14,738 nucleotides of DNA, taken from contig CAMLER010000042.1 of NCBI GenBank assembly GCA_946478915.1, positions 1 to 14,738 on the forward strand. The letters run 5' to 3'. This stretch comes from an uncultured Chryseolinea sp. (lineage in GTDB: Bacteria; Bacteroidota; Bacteroidia; Cytophagales; Cyclobacteriaceae). The notes beneath the pieces are model-generated. The model made no database searches, had not been told where the DNA came from, and worked only from the letters and a program-made list of their open reading frames with translations. The translations under genes and the position numbers were made by a program. Below are positions 1 to 7,260 of the stretch, one piece after another. The number at the start of each line of letters is the position of its first letter. Position 1 is the first letter of the stretch.

Positions 1-63
1 AATAACTAATAACTAATAACTAATAACTAATAACTAATAACTAATAACTAATAACGGATAACG
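1..63. repeat. Heptanucleotide tandem array (AATAACT)n
   Basis: Seven perfect copies of AATAACT (1-49) are followed by AATAACG (50-56) and GATAACG (57-63), giving nine heptamers with no break in period. The array starts at the window edge, so its true length is unknown. Its last 12 bases (52-63) occur again exactly at 13731-13742, inside another heptamer patch. It lies about 125 bp upstream of the sigma-factor gene and has no open frame of interest. It is probably a simple-sequence or short-tandem-repeat element of the genome and not a promoter motif. Confidence 0.95.
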
Positions 64-188
64 GAAGAAAAAATCCGCACTCAATAAAACTATTCCTCAC
101 CCGCCAACATCTCTAAAGTGAACCGGATGGCTGGTGAATAACTCAAAAACTGACCAAATCTGTGGTAGATCCTTTACTGAACGGTGCC

Positions 189-791
189 ATGATGCATTCT
201 GATACCCTTGTTACCCGGGCAAAGGATGGGGATCAGAACGCCCAGGGTAGACTCGTTCAGCTTTGGTATAAGCGGATCTATAACTTCGGTTATAAGTTTT
301 TCATGGACCATGACATGGCAATGGAGGTGTCGCAAAAAACTTTCATTTCGATGTGTAAAAACCTTCCGGGTCTTCAGGACAATGGTCGTTTCAAATCCTG
401 GCTTTATAAGATTGCAGTGAATTATTGCAGGGAAGAAGCGCGAAAGAAGAAAGGTGACCGGTCGCTGTCTTTTGATGTGGTATGGAACCGCGATGCAGAG
501 GATTCCCCCAAATGGGAGTCAACCGGTTCGAGATATGATAACCCGGAATCTCAGCTGCAACGAAGCGAACTCTCTGACATCCTGCAACAGGCACTCGCAG
601 AGCTGAATGTTGAGCAACGCGAAGTTGTAATTATGAAAGAATACGAGGGGTTAAAGTTCCGTGAGATTGCAGAGGTATTGAACATCTCGGAAAATACGGT
701 CAAGTCGAGGATGTATTATGGTCTTGACGGACTGCGAAAAATCTTAGATAGAAAGAACATCAACAAAGATACAATAGGCTATGAGCTATAA
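189..791 (+). CDS. ECF-type RNA polymerase sigma factor (sigma-70 family)
   Basis: A 200-residue protein of normal ECF sigma length. Region 2 spans about residues 15-88, with the DNA-melting helix RFKSWLYKIAVNYCREEARK at 68-87. A variable linker covers about 90-120. Region 4 spans about 125-187, with the helix-turn-helix in LKFREIAEVLNISENTVKSR (155-174). It directs RNA polymerase to a small regulon, usually in response to an envelope signal. The frame also opens at a GTG at 162, but ATG at 189 (or 192) gives the usual short N-terminus before the LVTRAKDGD helix, so 189 is preferred. The stop overlaps the next start by 11 bp, which indicates translational coupling with the anti-sigma gene. 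The family is certain from sequence; the inducing signal is not known. Confidence 0.93.
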   Translation: MMHSDTLVTRAKDGDQNAQGRLVQLWYKRIYNFGYKFFMDHDMAMEVSQKTFISMCKNLPGLQDNGRFKSWLYKIAVNYCREEARKKKGDRSLSFDVVWNRDAEDSPKWESTGSRYDNPESQLQRSELSDILQQALAELNVEQREVVIMKEYEGLKFREIAEVLNISENTVKSRMYYGLDGLRKILDRKNINKDTIGYEL

Positions 792-1620
792 ACCAAGTGA
801 GAATGATTTAATGGCTTACCTGTACGGTGAATTGGAAAATTCTGAAAAGGAAGCTATTGAAAAATACCTGTTTGAACACCCCGAAGCCCGTCTCGAACTA
901 GAACGGCTTAGCAATGTTCGGACGCTTTTAGCGGAGGTGAAGGATAAAGAGGTAATAGCCCCCCCGATTTTTGTGGATGAACGCCGATCACGGAGTCTGT
1001 GGGACATCCCTTATATCAGAACCATCGGTAGTATTGCTGCATCTTTGCTGATTGTTATCCTGGCGGGTAGGCTAGCCGGTATGAACGTCAGTTATGACAA
1101 TCGGGAAGTGAGGATCAGCTTTGGAGGAACCAAGGCTTCCAGCGCAGAATCAGATGGGCTGTCAACGGAGGCGGTACAGGCAATGATCAATGCGTCACTT
1201 GATCGAAACAATCAGTCAATGCAAGCAAGCTTGAAAGAGACGCAATCGCTGCTCGATGCGTCTGTAAATAAAAGCCTGGCGTTAAATTCTGCTAAGATCG
1301 ACAAGCTTGTGCGCGAGGCATCGGTTGCATCCCAGGATCAGATTCGTGCGTTTGTATCCGGTCTTCAGGCGGAAAATCTGCAACTGGTAAAAAATTATTT
1401 CAAACTATCTGCAGACGAACAGAAGGAGTATATCGAAAGTATGCTCGTTGATTTTTCGAAATATCTCCAGCAACAACGGAATGACGATCTCCAGCTTGTT
1501 CAAACACGATTAAACAGTCTGGAGCAGAATACTGATGTGTTCAAGCAGGAAACGGAACAAATCCTGACAAGTATCATATCGACGGTTGAAAATAAAAATA
1601 CAGTGGGAGCAGCCTATTAA
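781..1620 (+). CDS. Transmembrane anti-sigma factor, zinc-less, with coiled-coil exported domain
   Basis: A 279-residue protein. Residues 5-50 have the helical layout of the anti-sigma (zf-HC2-like) domain, with an 'LMAYLYGELE' first helix. The zinc motif HLxxCxxC is replaced by Y29-L-x-x-H33-x-x-A36, so no zinc site is expected. One membrane segment lies at about 81-99. The remaining 180 residues face the periplasm and are mostly long amphipathic helix rich in Q, E, K, S and L (about 130-279), probably coiled coil. It presumably holds the upstream ECF sigma at the membrane and releases it when the periplasmic part senses a signal or is cleaved. The 11-bp overlap with the sigma gene and the single TM segment support the pairing. 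Partner assignment is inference from context; the sensed ligand cannot be told from sequence. Confidence 0.85.
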   Translation: MSYKPSENDLMAYLYGELENSEKEAIEKYLFEHPEARLELERLSNVRTLLAEVKDKEVIAPPIFVDERRSRSLWDIPYIRTIGSIAASLLIVILAGRLAGMNVSYDNREVRISFGGTKASSAESDGLSTEAVQAMINASLDRNNQSMQASLKETQSLLDASVNKSLALNSAKIDKLVREASVASQDQIRAFVSGLQAENLQLVKNYFKLSADEQKEYIESMLVDFSKYLQQQRNDDLQLVQTRLNSLEQNTDVFKQETEQILTSIISTVENKNTVGAAY

Positions 1621-1638
1621 CAGGCGAAATAGACAACA

Positions 1639-2841
1639 ATGAAATCGCATATTACTATGAAAAGAATATTTCAAACTTTAGTATGTAGCGTATTGGCAAT
1701 AGCAACGCATAATACGTTAGCACAAAAGGTCGATGAGGAGAGAATGACACGGGATATCGCTGTGGCCGAAAATATCTTGGGAACACTTATCAAACAGCAG
1801 TTTGAAAAACAAAAGATGTTCTTTCCATTGGAGATCAAAAGCAAATACCAGCAGGGTTATGGCATTACATTTTATATTCCAGCAGATTACACCACACCCA
1901 TCGTATTTTCGCATCCCGGTGACAATTTCATCTGGCAGGAAGAGCGGATTGAGGGTCCAGGAGTAAGTGTGTACAACTATGAGAATAGACGGGCAAATCC
2001 ACCCGCTTCACCGGATCAAAAAGCAACCATTCGCCTTGCTGACAAAGCGGTAGAAAAATCGAAGCTTGAAATGGATAGCGTGCGAGATGCGTATAATACA
2101 AAAGTGATAGAAGCTGCGAAGGCCTTCTTGGCAGACTATGGAGATATGATGACGCAGCTGACTCCGGCAGAGAAAATAATTGTTTCAAACCAGGGCGACA
2201 GACGCGCCTGGGTGAATAAATATTTTAATTCCCCGAAGCGAACGCATTTGTCTGTTGAAGCCTTAAAAGGGGACCTTACTCAGTACAGGCAAAACAAGAT
2301 CAATCGCGATCAATTGATGACCAGGATAAAGGTGATTAATACCCAGGCCGTTGATGAAGTGGAACCCGACCTGGAACTGTTGTCCAGTATCTTTACCAGA
2401 CTATACCGACCAGATCTGTCGAAAACATTCTTTATAGGGGAGAATATTTATTTCGAGCGACTGAAAGATTACGGCGTGGTATACTACATGCAGGCGCTTA
2501 GTAGCCAGGAAATCGGATACTCAAGAAGATACGTAATGCCAACGGTAGGGCTAGAGGATATTGATCAGGCGACACGCGATGCCAAGATAAAAGAACTTTA
2601 TCCCAAATTTGAGTCAGAGCTTAAAGATAACATTCTTGAGTATGGTAGAACCTTAAAGAGCCTGGGTGACAATGAAGTGTTGGTTTTCCAGGTGCGACTG
2701 ACCCGTTGTGCTGGCTGCGGAATTCCATCTACGGTAGATTACGCCATAAAAGGTTCAGTCCTGAAAGATCTCAACAGCAGTAAAATCACAAAAGCGAATG
2801 CTCTGTCAAAATTTGAGATCAGCAAAGGTGAGCCTCAATAG
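1639..2841 (+). CDS. Secreted protein of unknown function, third gene of sigma/anti-sigma unit
   Basis: A 400-residue protein that I do not recognise. A cleavable signal peptide (MKRIFQTLVCSV...NTLAQ) is clear; a second possible start at ATG 1657 places it exactly at the N-terminus. The mature part is mixed alpha/beta and highly charged. It has a lysine/glutamate-rich helical stretch around residues 125-160 and a late Cys pair, CAGC, in 'RLTRCAGCG' (about 351-359), which could be redox-active or bind metal. The gene begins 18 bp after the anti-sigma stop, so it belongs to the same transcript. Its product is exported to where the anti-sigma's coiled-coil domain lies, so a role as co-sensor or partner of that domain is plausible but unproven. 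No enzyme motif was recognised. Confidence 0.85.
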   Translation: MKSHITMKRIFQTLVCSVLAIATHNTLAQKVDEERMTRDIAVAENILGTLIKQQFEKQKMFFPLEIKSKYQQGYGITFYIPADYTTPIVFSHPGDNFIWQEERIEGPGVSVYNYENRRANPPASPDQKATIRLADKAVEKSKLEMDSVRDAYNTKVIEAAKAFLADYGDMMTQLTPAEKIIVSNQGDRRAWVNKYFNSPKRTHLSVEALKGDLTQYRQNKINRDQLMTRIKVINTQAVDEVEPDLELLSSIFTRLYRPDLSKTFFIGENIYFERLKDYGVVYYMQALSSQEIGYSRRYVMPTVGLEDIDQATRDAKIKELYPKFESELKDNILEYGRTLKSLGDNEVLVFQVRLTRCAGCGIPSTVDYAIKGSVLKDLNSSKITKANALSKFEISKGEPQ

Positions 2842-2947
2842 AGGCCGCTGAATAGGGTTTGCTGACGCACGCTGGATTACAATATACTTTTAACGAATTT
2901 GTTTCGTTGTCTCAATAGCGCAGGCATTTTTATGGTCAACATTTATG

Positions 2948-2964
2948 TTAATGGTCTCCATTAA
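2948..2964. promoter_or_regulatory. Inverted repeat upstream of efflux operon, candidate operator
   Basis: TTAATGG (2948-2954), a TCT spacer, then CCATTAA (2958-2964) form a perfect 7-bp dyad about 100 bp before the adaptor start. No T-run follows, so it is not a terminator. It has the size of a repressor half-site pair. No regulator gene of TetR or MarR type lies in the window, so the assignment is tentative. Confidence 0.3.
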
Positions 2965-2991
2965 TTATAACTAATGTAGTAGCTTTAAGTA

Positions 2992-3033
2992 GCGACGGCT
3001 TTGTGGGAGTTATGTGTGGAGATTCACCGTCGC
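2992..3033 (+). promoter_or_regulatory. Possible leader stem upstream of the adaptor gene
   Basis: GCGACGG (2992-2998) is perfectly complementary to CCGTCGC (3027-3033), enclosing 28 nt, and the stem ends 34 nt before the adaptor ATG. If the region is transcribed it would form a GC-rich hairpin in the 5' leader. A 7-bp match over this distance could arise by chance, so confidence is low. Confidence 0.2.
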
Positions 3034-3067
3034 AGAATAGTTAGCAGTATTGATCAAATCGCTCCCG

Positions 3068-4411
3068 ATGAATAGAAAACTTCTTTATGCAGCTGGGGGA
3101 CTAGCAATTGTGCTGGTCGGATATTTTGCGTTGCGCGGAAGCAAAGCAGGAAACGTATCTGACGTCATTGTCGATCTGAAGCGCGGTCCATTTAAGGTGG
3201 AAATCGAAACTACAGGCGAGCTTGAGGCAAAAAATTCCGTTAAAATTCTGGGACCCACGCAACTTCGCGACTTTAGGATCTGGCAGGTAGTCATACAAAA
3301 TATCGTTGACGAGGGTACTGTTGTTAAAAAAGGAGATTGGGTGGCCAATCTGGACCGGTCCGAGTTTCAGAACCGGTTCAATGAGAAACAGATCGAACTT
3401 GAAAAGGAGAACGCTGAATTCGTACAAACCCAGCTCGACACCACCCTTCAGCTTCGCGAGGCAAGAGACCAGCTGATTAACCTTAAGTATGCGGTCGAGG
3501 AGAAAAGAATTATCCTTGAGCAATCAAAATTTGAACCACCGGCAACGATCAAACAAGGGGAGATCAACCTGCAACGCGCGATAAGAGAGTATGAGCAGGC
3601 GGGAGAAAACTATAAAATCAAGCAACGACAGAACGCGGAAAAGATGAAGGAGCAGTCTGCGGAGCTACGGAAAGTTCAAAATGAGTTTTCAGCGATGACC
3701 CAGGTATTGCAGGCGTTTACTATCGTTGCGCCAGAACCGGGAATGGTTATTTACACGAAAGGCTGGGATGGCAAGCCCATCAAAGGCGGATCACAGATCA
3801 ACATGTGGGATCCCACTGTGGCGACGTTGCCGGATCTGACCAAAATGATGTCTAAGACCTACGTAAACGAAGTTGATGTTCGAAAGGTGGCAGTAGGCCA
3901 GAAAGTTGAAATTGGTTTGGATGCCTATCCGGAAAAAAAGCTTAAGGGTATTGTCAGCCGTGTTGCTAATGTTGGGGAACAACGTCCCAATTCTGATGCA
4001 AAGGTTTTTGAGGTAGCAGTTGAAATCGAGGGTACCGATCCCAGTCTGCGGCCATCTATGACTACCAGTAACAAGATAATTGCAAAGACAATTGACAGCG
4101 CCCTTTTTATACCGCTTGAATGCCTGCACAGCCAGGCGGATACAATTACCTACGTATTCAAGAAAAATGGTATTGGGGTGGAAAAACAGGAAGTGATTAT
4201 TGGAGACACGAACGCCAATGATGCTGTTGTCCTCGGTGGGCTATCGGATGCCGACCGCGTTTACATGTCGGTTCCTCCAAGAATGGAGAATCAACCCATA
4301 GCATTGCTAAAGGAGATGAACGGGAAGCGAAAGAAAGATCAGCCCGACTCGCCGCTGGTGCAAAAAGATGCCGCCGCCGATATTGTACCTGCCGCAGCAT
4401 CTGCTAATTGA
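3068..4411 (+). CDS. Periplasmic adaptor (membrane fusion) protein, MacA/HlyD family
   Basis: A 447-residue protein that bridges an inner-membrane transporter to a TolC-type channel. Residues about 5-22 form the N-terminal membrane anchor. The first lipoyl half lies around 45-105 and contains 'VDEGTVVKKGDWVANLD'. A long alpha-hairpin of charged heptads follows at about 100-215. The second lipoyl half, 'FTIVAPEPGMVIYTKG', and the beta-barrel, 'VNEVDVRKVAVGQKVEIGLD', come next, then a membrane-proximal domain. The C-terminal tail of about 35 residues is charged and then Ala-rich, and looks disordered. ATG 3068 is chosen over an upstream TTG at 3050 because it places the anchor at the N-terminus. 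The stop overlaps the permease start as TGATG. The family is secure; the exported substrate is unknown. Confidence 0.92.
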   Translation: MNRKLLYAAGGLAIVLVGYFALRGSKAGNVSDVIVDLKRGPFKVEIETTGELEAKNSVKILGPTQLRDFRIWQVVIQNIVDEGTVVKKGDWVANLDRSEFQNRFNEKQIELEKENAEFVQTQLDTTLQLREARDQLINLKYAVEEKRIILEQSKFEPPATIKQGEINLQRAIREYEQAGENYKIKQRQNAEKMKEQSAELRKVQNEFSAMTQVLQAFTIVAPEPGMVIYTKGWDGKPIKGGSQINMWDPTVATLPDLTKMMSKTYVNEVDVRKVAVGQKVEIGLDAYPEKKLKGIVSRVANVGEQRPNSDAKVFEVAVEIEGTDPSLRPSMTTSNKIIAKTIDSALFIPLECLHSQADTITYVFKKNGIGVEKQEVIIGDTNANDAVVLGGLSDADRVYMSVPPRMENQPIALLKEMNGKRKKDQPDSPLVQKDAAADIVPAAASAN

Positions 4412-5781
4412 TGCTTATGATACCGAAGCGCATTCTCGCAAATATCCACATTGCCACCGGGGCAGTGATCGCCAATAAAATGCGCTCGCTGCTGACCGCA
4501 CTGGGAATAATTTTTGGAGTTGCCGCTGTAATCGCGATGTTGGCTATCGGCAACGGAGCTCAGCAAGAGATTCTACAACAAATCAAATTGGTCGGAGTCA
4601 ATAACATTGTAATAAAGCCGATCGTCGAACAGCAGGAAGAGAAGATTGAAGAACAAGCCGGAAAAAAAGACAAAAAAAAATTCTCGCCTGGTCTTACCCT
4701 TCGCGATGTACGCAACATTGAAGCGGCAATCCCCGGTGTCGAAAAAGTAAGTCCCGAGATCATAATTGACACGCACGTAATCCGCGGCGGACTGAGGAGA
4801 TCCGCTAAACTGATCGGAATAGTACCTTCTTATTTTGATATCTACAATTTCAGCTTGAACGACGGGAAGGTTTTCAACTACGAGCAGCAACGGCTTGGGT
4901 TACCTGTGTGCGTCATCGGAAATTCGATCAAGACAAAATTCTTTCCAACAGAAAATCCGATCGGCAAAACCATCAAAGTGGGCCAACATTGGTTGACAGT
5001 AATAGGGACACTCAATGAACGATTGATTTCTTCTTCGGCAATTAGTAAGCTCGGGATCCGTGATTTCAATATGGATATCTATGTTCCGCTTCAATCTGTA
5101 TTGATCCGGTATAAAAATCGCGACAAGATTACTGCTGAGCAACTTCGGATTGAAGCGATGAGAAGCCAGGGAAATGTTTTTGGCGCCGCAGCCGCCAATG
5201 ATCAGGAAACCGAACTCGAGAAAAAAAATTACCACCAACTGGACCGGCTCGTTATTCAAGTAGAGGATACCCAATTGTTATCATCCACAGCTGAAATTAT
5301 TTCAAGGCTCCTGGAACGCAAGCATTACAATGTAATTGATTACGAGATTGAAATTCCAGAACTCCTTTTGAAGCAGCAGCAACGAACCAATGATATTTTT
5401 AACTACGTGCTTGGTGCAATCGCGGGGATATCCCTGCTCGTGGGCGGTATTGGTATAATGAATATTATGTTAGCTTCTGTTCTTGAACGAATAAAGGAAA
5501 TTGGATTGAGGCTTTCCATCGGTGCTAAAAAGAGTGATGTTGTACAGCAGTTCCTTTTCGAAGCGATGATGATAAGCGTGACGGGTGGATTGATCGGGGT
5601 TACACTGGGCATCACGTTGGCATATGTTGTCTCAACTTTCGCAGAAATTCCAACAATAATTACTTTTTCTTCCATCCTGCTGTCGTTTGGCGTTGCTGCC
5701 GCTGTGGGATTGATATTTGGAATAGCGCCTGCTCGCCGGGCTGCGAGCCAGGATCCGATTATGTCCCTACGTTATGAATAG
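4411..5781 (+). CDS. ABC transporter permease, MacB/FtsX type (no fused ATPase)
   Basis: A 456-residue inner-membrane protein with MacB permease architecture. TM1 lies at about 24-47 ('LLTALGIIFGVAAVIAMLAIGNG'-like, following 'ANKMRS'). A large periplasmic MacB-core domain covers about 48-325, and three C-terminal TMs cover about 330-450. Family hallmarks are GGIGIMNIMLASVLERIKEI, the coupling-helix segment 'GLRLSIGAKKSDV', and 'GIAPARRAASQDPIMSLRYE' at the C-terminus. MacB proteins carry their own N-terminal ATPase; this one does not, so a separate ATP-binding subunit must come from elsewhere. It is read from ATG 4411, which shares one base with the adaptor's stop (a TTG at 4408 is also in frame). 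It overlaps the TolC gene by 8 bp, so the three genes are translationally coupled. A run of lysines around residues 82-90 is an odd charged insert in the core domain. Confidence 0.93.
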   Translation: MLMIPKRILANIHIATGAVIANKMRSLLTALGIIFGVAAVIAMLAIGNGAQQEILQQIKLVGVNNIVIKPIVEQQEEKIEEQAGKKDKKKFSPGLTLRDVRNIEAAIPGVEKVSPEIIIDTHVIRGGLRRSAKLIGIVPSYFDIYNFSLNDGKVFNYEQQRLGLPVCVIGNSIKTKFFPTENPIGKTIKVGQHWLTVIGTLNERLISSSAISKLGIRDFNMDIYVPLQSVLIRYKNRDKITAEQLRIEAMRSQGNVFGAAAANDQETELEKKNYHQLDRLVIQVEDTQLLSSTAEIISRLLERKHYNVIDYEIEIPELLLKQQQRTNDIFNYVLGAIAGISLLVGGIGIMNIMLASVLERIKEIGLRLSIGAKKSDVVQQFLFEAMMISVTGGLIGVTLGITLAYVVSTFAEIPTIITFSSILLSFGVAAAVGLIFGIAPARRAASQDPIMSLRYE

Positions 5782-7237
5782 AACTCTTTTTGTACTGTTA
5801 GTCATTATTTGTTGCAGTCAAACCAGCCAGGCCCAGAACATTTTTTCAATGGCTGATATCATCGGGCGATCTCAGTCTCAATCGCCGGATTTCAAAGTGG
5901 CTGAAACCAGACTGGAGAATCGTTACTGGCAGTATCGAAATTTCAGGAGTAATTATAATCCGCAGGTAAGAGTGATCAGTAATAATGCAGGCGCCCTTTA
6001 CAACAACAGCTTCAGCCCGGTGCTTCAGCCTGACGGTTCAATTCGGTATTTGCAGATAAATCAGTTCAATCCGGGCGTAAATTTCGCGCTCGAGCAGCCA
6101 ATTCAATGGACCGGCGGTGTAGTTTCTGTAAACTCCGCGTACAACTATTTCAACAATTTTGTCGATGACAATTCGCAATGGAATGGATCGGTATTTAATC
6201 TGCGATTATCCCAGCCAGTTTTTTCTTACAACCAGTACAAGTGGGACAAACGTATCCAGCCAATTCGTTATGAGGAGTCAAAGAGGGATTATGCCGAATC
6301 GATGGAGGCAATTGCGCGCGACGCTGTGGGTTTTTTCTTCGATGTGCTGCAGGCACAGGTTGATGAGCAAATAGCGAAATACAATCTTGCTAACAATGAT
6401 ACCATCTATAAGATCGAGCAAGGCCGATATAATATTGGTACTACATCCCTTGATAAATTATTGCAAGTCGAACTGCAGCTGCTCCGGTCGCAACAGGATG
6501 TAGCACAGGCAAGGCTTAACCTTCAGACGTCTAGCTTGAGATTGCGTACATACATTGGGTTGCAAAATGGTGAAGGTTTCGAACTCAGGTTACCCGAAGA
6601 AATTCCAATCATTGTTATTAATGAGGAGGATGCCCTGCGATATGCACGCGAGACGAGATCGGCATATATCGCTTTCGAACGACGGAAAACAGAAGCCGAA
6701 GCGGCTGTGGCCCAAGCCAGAAGTCTGCGATACGAGGTTGATATAACCGGAGGATTCGGCTTGAACAGCGTCGGAAATAACATGAGTGAACTCTATCAAA
6801 ATCCTGCACGACAACAGTTTGTGAATCTCACTTTCAATATTCCATTGATTGACTGGGGCCGCAGAAAGTCTTTGATGCAGAGCGCATACGCAAACAAAAG
6901 ACTGAACGATTACCTGATCGCACAGGACGAGATCAGCTTTGAACAGACTATTCTCACTCAGGTTCGACAATTTGAGATGCTTAAATCCCAGATCGATATC
7001 ACGCAAAAATCTGACGAGGTGGCTTTCGAGCGTTACAATGTCGCGCAGAACCGTTACCTGATCGGTAAGATTGATATCACAAATTTAAATATTGCCTTGA
7101 AGGAAAAGGACGATGCAAAACGCAGTTACATCGAAGCATTGAAAGCCTACTGGACAGCCTACTTTGAGTTAAGGCGTCTTACATTGTTTGATTTTGCATC
7201 GCAAAAATATTTATACAATCCATTGACGGCAGACTGA
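5774..7237 (+). CDS. Outer-membrane efflux channel, TolC family
   Basis: A 487-residue protein of usual TolC-family length. A signal peptide of about 20 residues ends in 'TSQAQ'. Two outer-membrane-efflux repeats follow, each with long coiled helices. Clear examples are the helix after 'FDVLQAQVDEQIAKYNLANN' with 'GRYNIGTTSLDKLLQVE' (about 200-240), and its counterpart 'VAFERYNVAQNRYLIGKIDITNLNIALKEKDDAKRSYIEALKAYW' (about 416-460, quoted here only as key parts). The 'YNxGxxxLxxLL' and 'YLIGKIDITNLN' signatures are typical. The protein forms a trimeric tunnel across the outer membrane that docks onto the adaptor tip. Its start lies inside the permease gene (8-bp overlap), so it is the last gene of the operon. 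Its stop lies 7 bp from the stop of the convergent chloride-channel gene. Confidence 0.93.
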   Translation: MNRTLFVLLVIICCSQTSQAQNIFSMADIIGRSQSQSPDFKVAETRLENRYWQYRNFRSNYNPQVRVISNNAGALYNNSFSPVLQPDGSIRYLQINQFNPGVNFALEQPIQWTGGVVSVNSAYNYFNNFVDDNSQWNGSVFNLRLSQPVFSYNQYKWDKRIQPIRYEESKRDYAESMEAIARDAVGFFFDVLQAQVDEQIAKYNLANNDTIYKIEQGRYNIGTTSLDKLLQVELQLLRSQQDVAQARLNLQTSSLRLRTYIGLQNGEGFELRLPEEIPIIVINEEDALRYARETRSAYIAFERRKTEAEAAVAQARSLRYEVDITGGFGLNSVGNNMSELYQNPARQQFVNLTFNIPLIDWGRRKSLMQSAYANKRLNDYLIAQDEISFEQTILTQVRQFEMLKSQIDITQKSDEVAFERYNVAQNRYLIGKIDITNLNIALKEKDDAKRSYIEALKAYWTAYFELRRLTLFDFASQKYLYNPLTAD

Positions 7238-7260
7238 AACAGGCTCAAACGGATTTCAGT
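7233..7260. terminator. Weak shared hairpin spanning two convergent stops
   Basis: ACTGAAA (7233-7239) pairs with TTTCAGT (7254-7260) around a 14-nt loop, and the stem contains both the tolC stop and the end of the chloride-channel gene. No good T-run follows on either strand, so it would be a weak terminator at best. Confidence 0.3.

Larger units (their letters stand above)
2842..3067. other. 226-bp gap between sigma unit and efflux operon
   Basis: No gene is seen here. It holds two inverted repeats (listed separately) and presumably the promoter of the efflux operon. A TAGCTTTA at 2980-2987 is one base off the Bacteroidota -7 element TAnnTTTG, but no matching TTG is seen at the expected -33 spacing, so no promoter is called. 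There is no clear intrinsic terminator for the upstream unit. Confidence 0.6.

Noticed and set aside
1..63. CRISPR-like or iteron array
   Set aside because: The units are 7 nt with no spacers, and no cas or replication-initiator gene is nearby.
162..188. GTG start for the sigma factor
   Set aside because: It adds nine residues without similarity to ECF N-termini; ATG 189 fits the family length better.
2892..2908. AACGAA/TTCGTT hairpin as terminator of the sigma unit
   Set aside because: The stem is only 6 bp, with no T-run after it.
3101..3523. Minus-strand open frame of 140 codons inside the adaptor gene
   Set aside because: It is antisense to a clear HlyD/MacA protein and has no recognisable domain.
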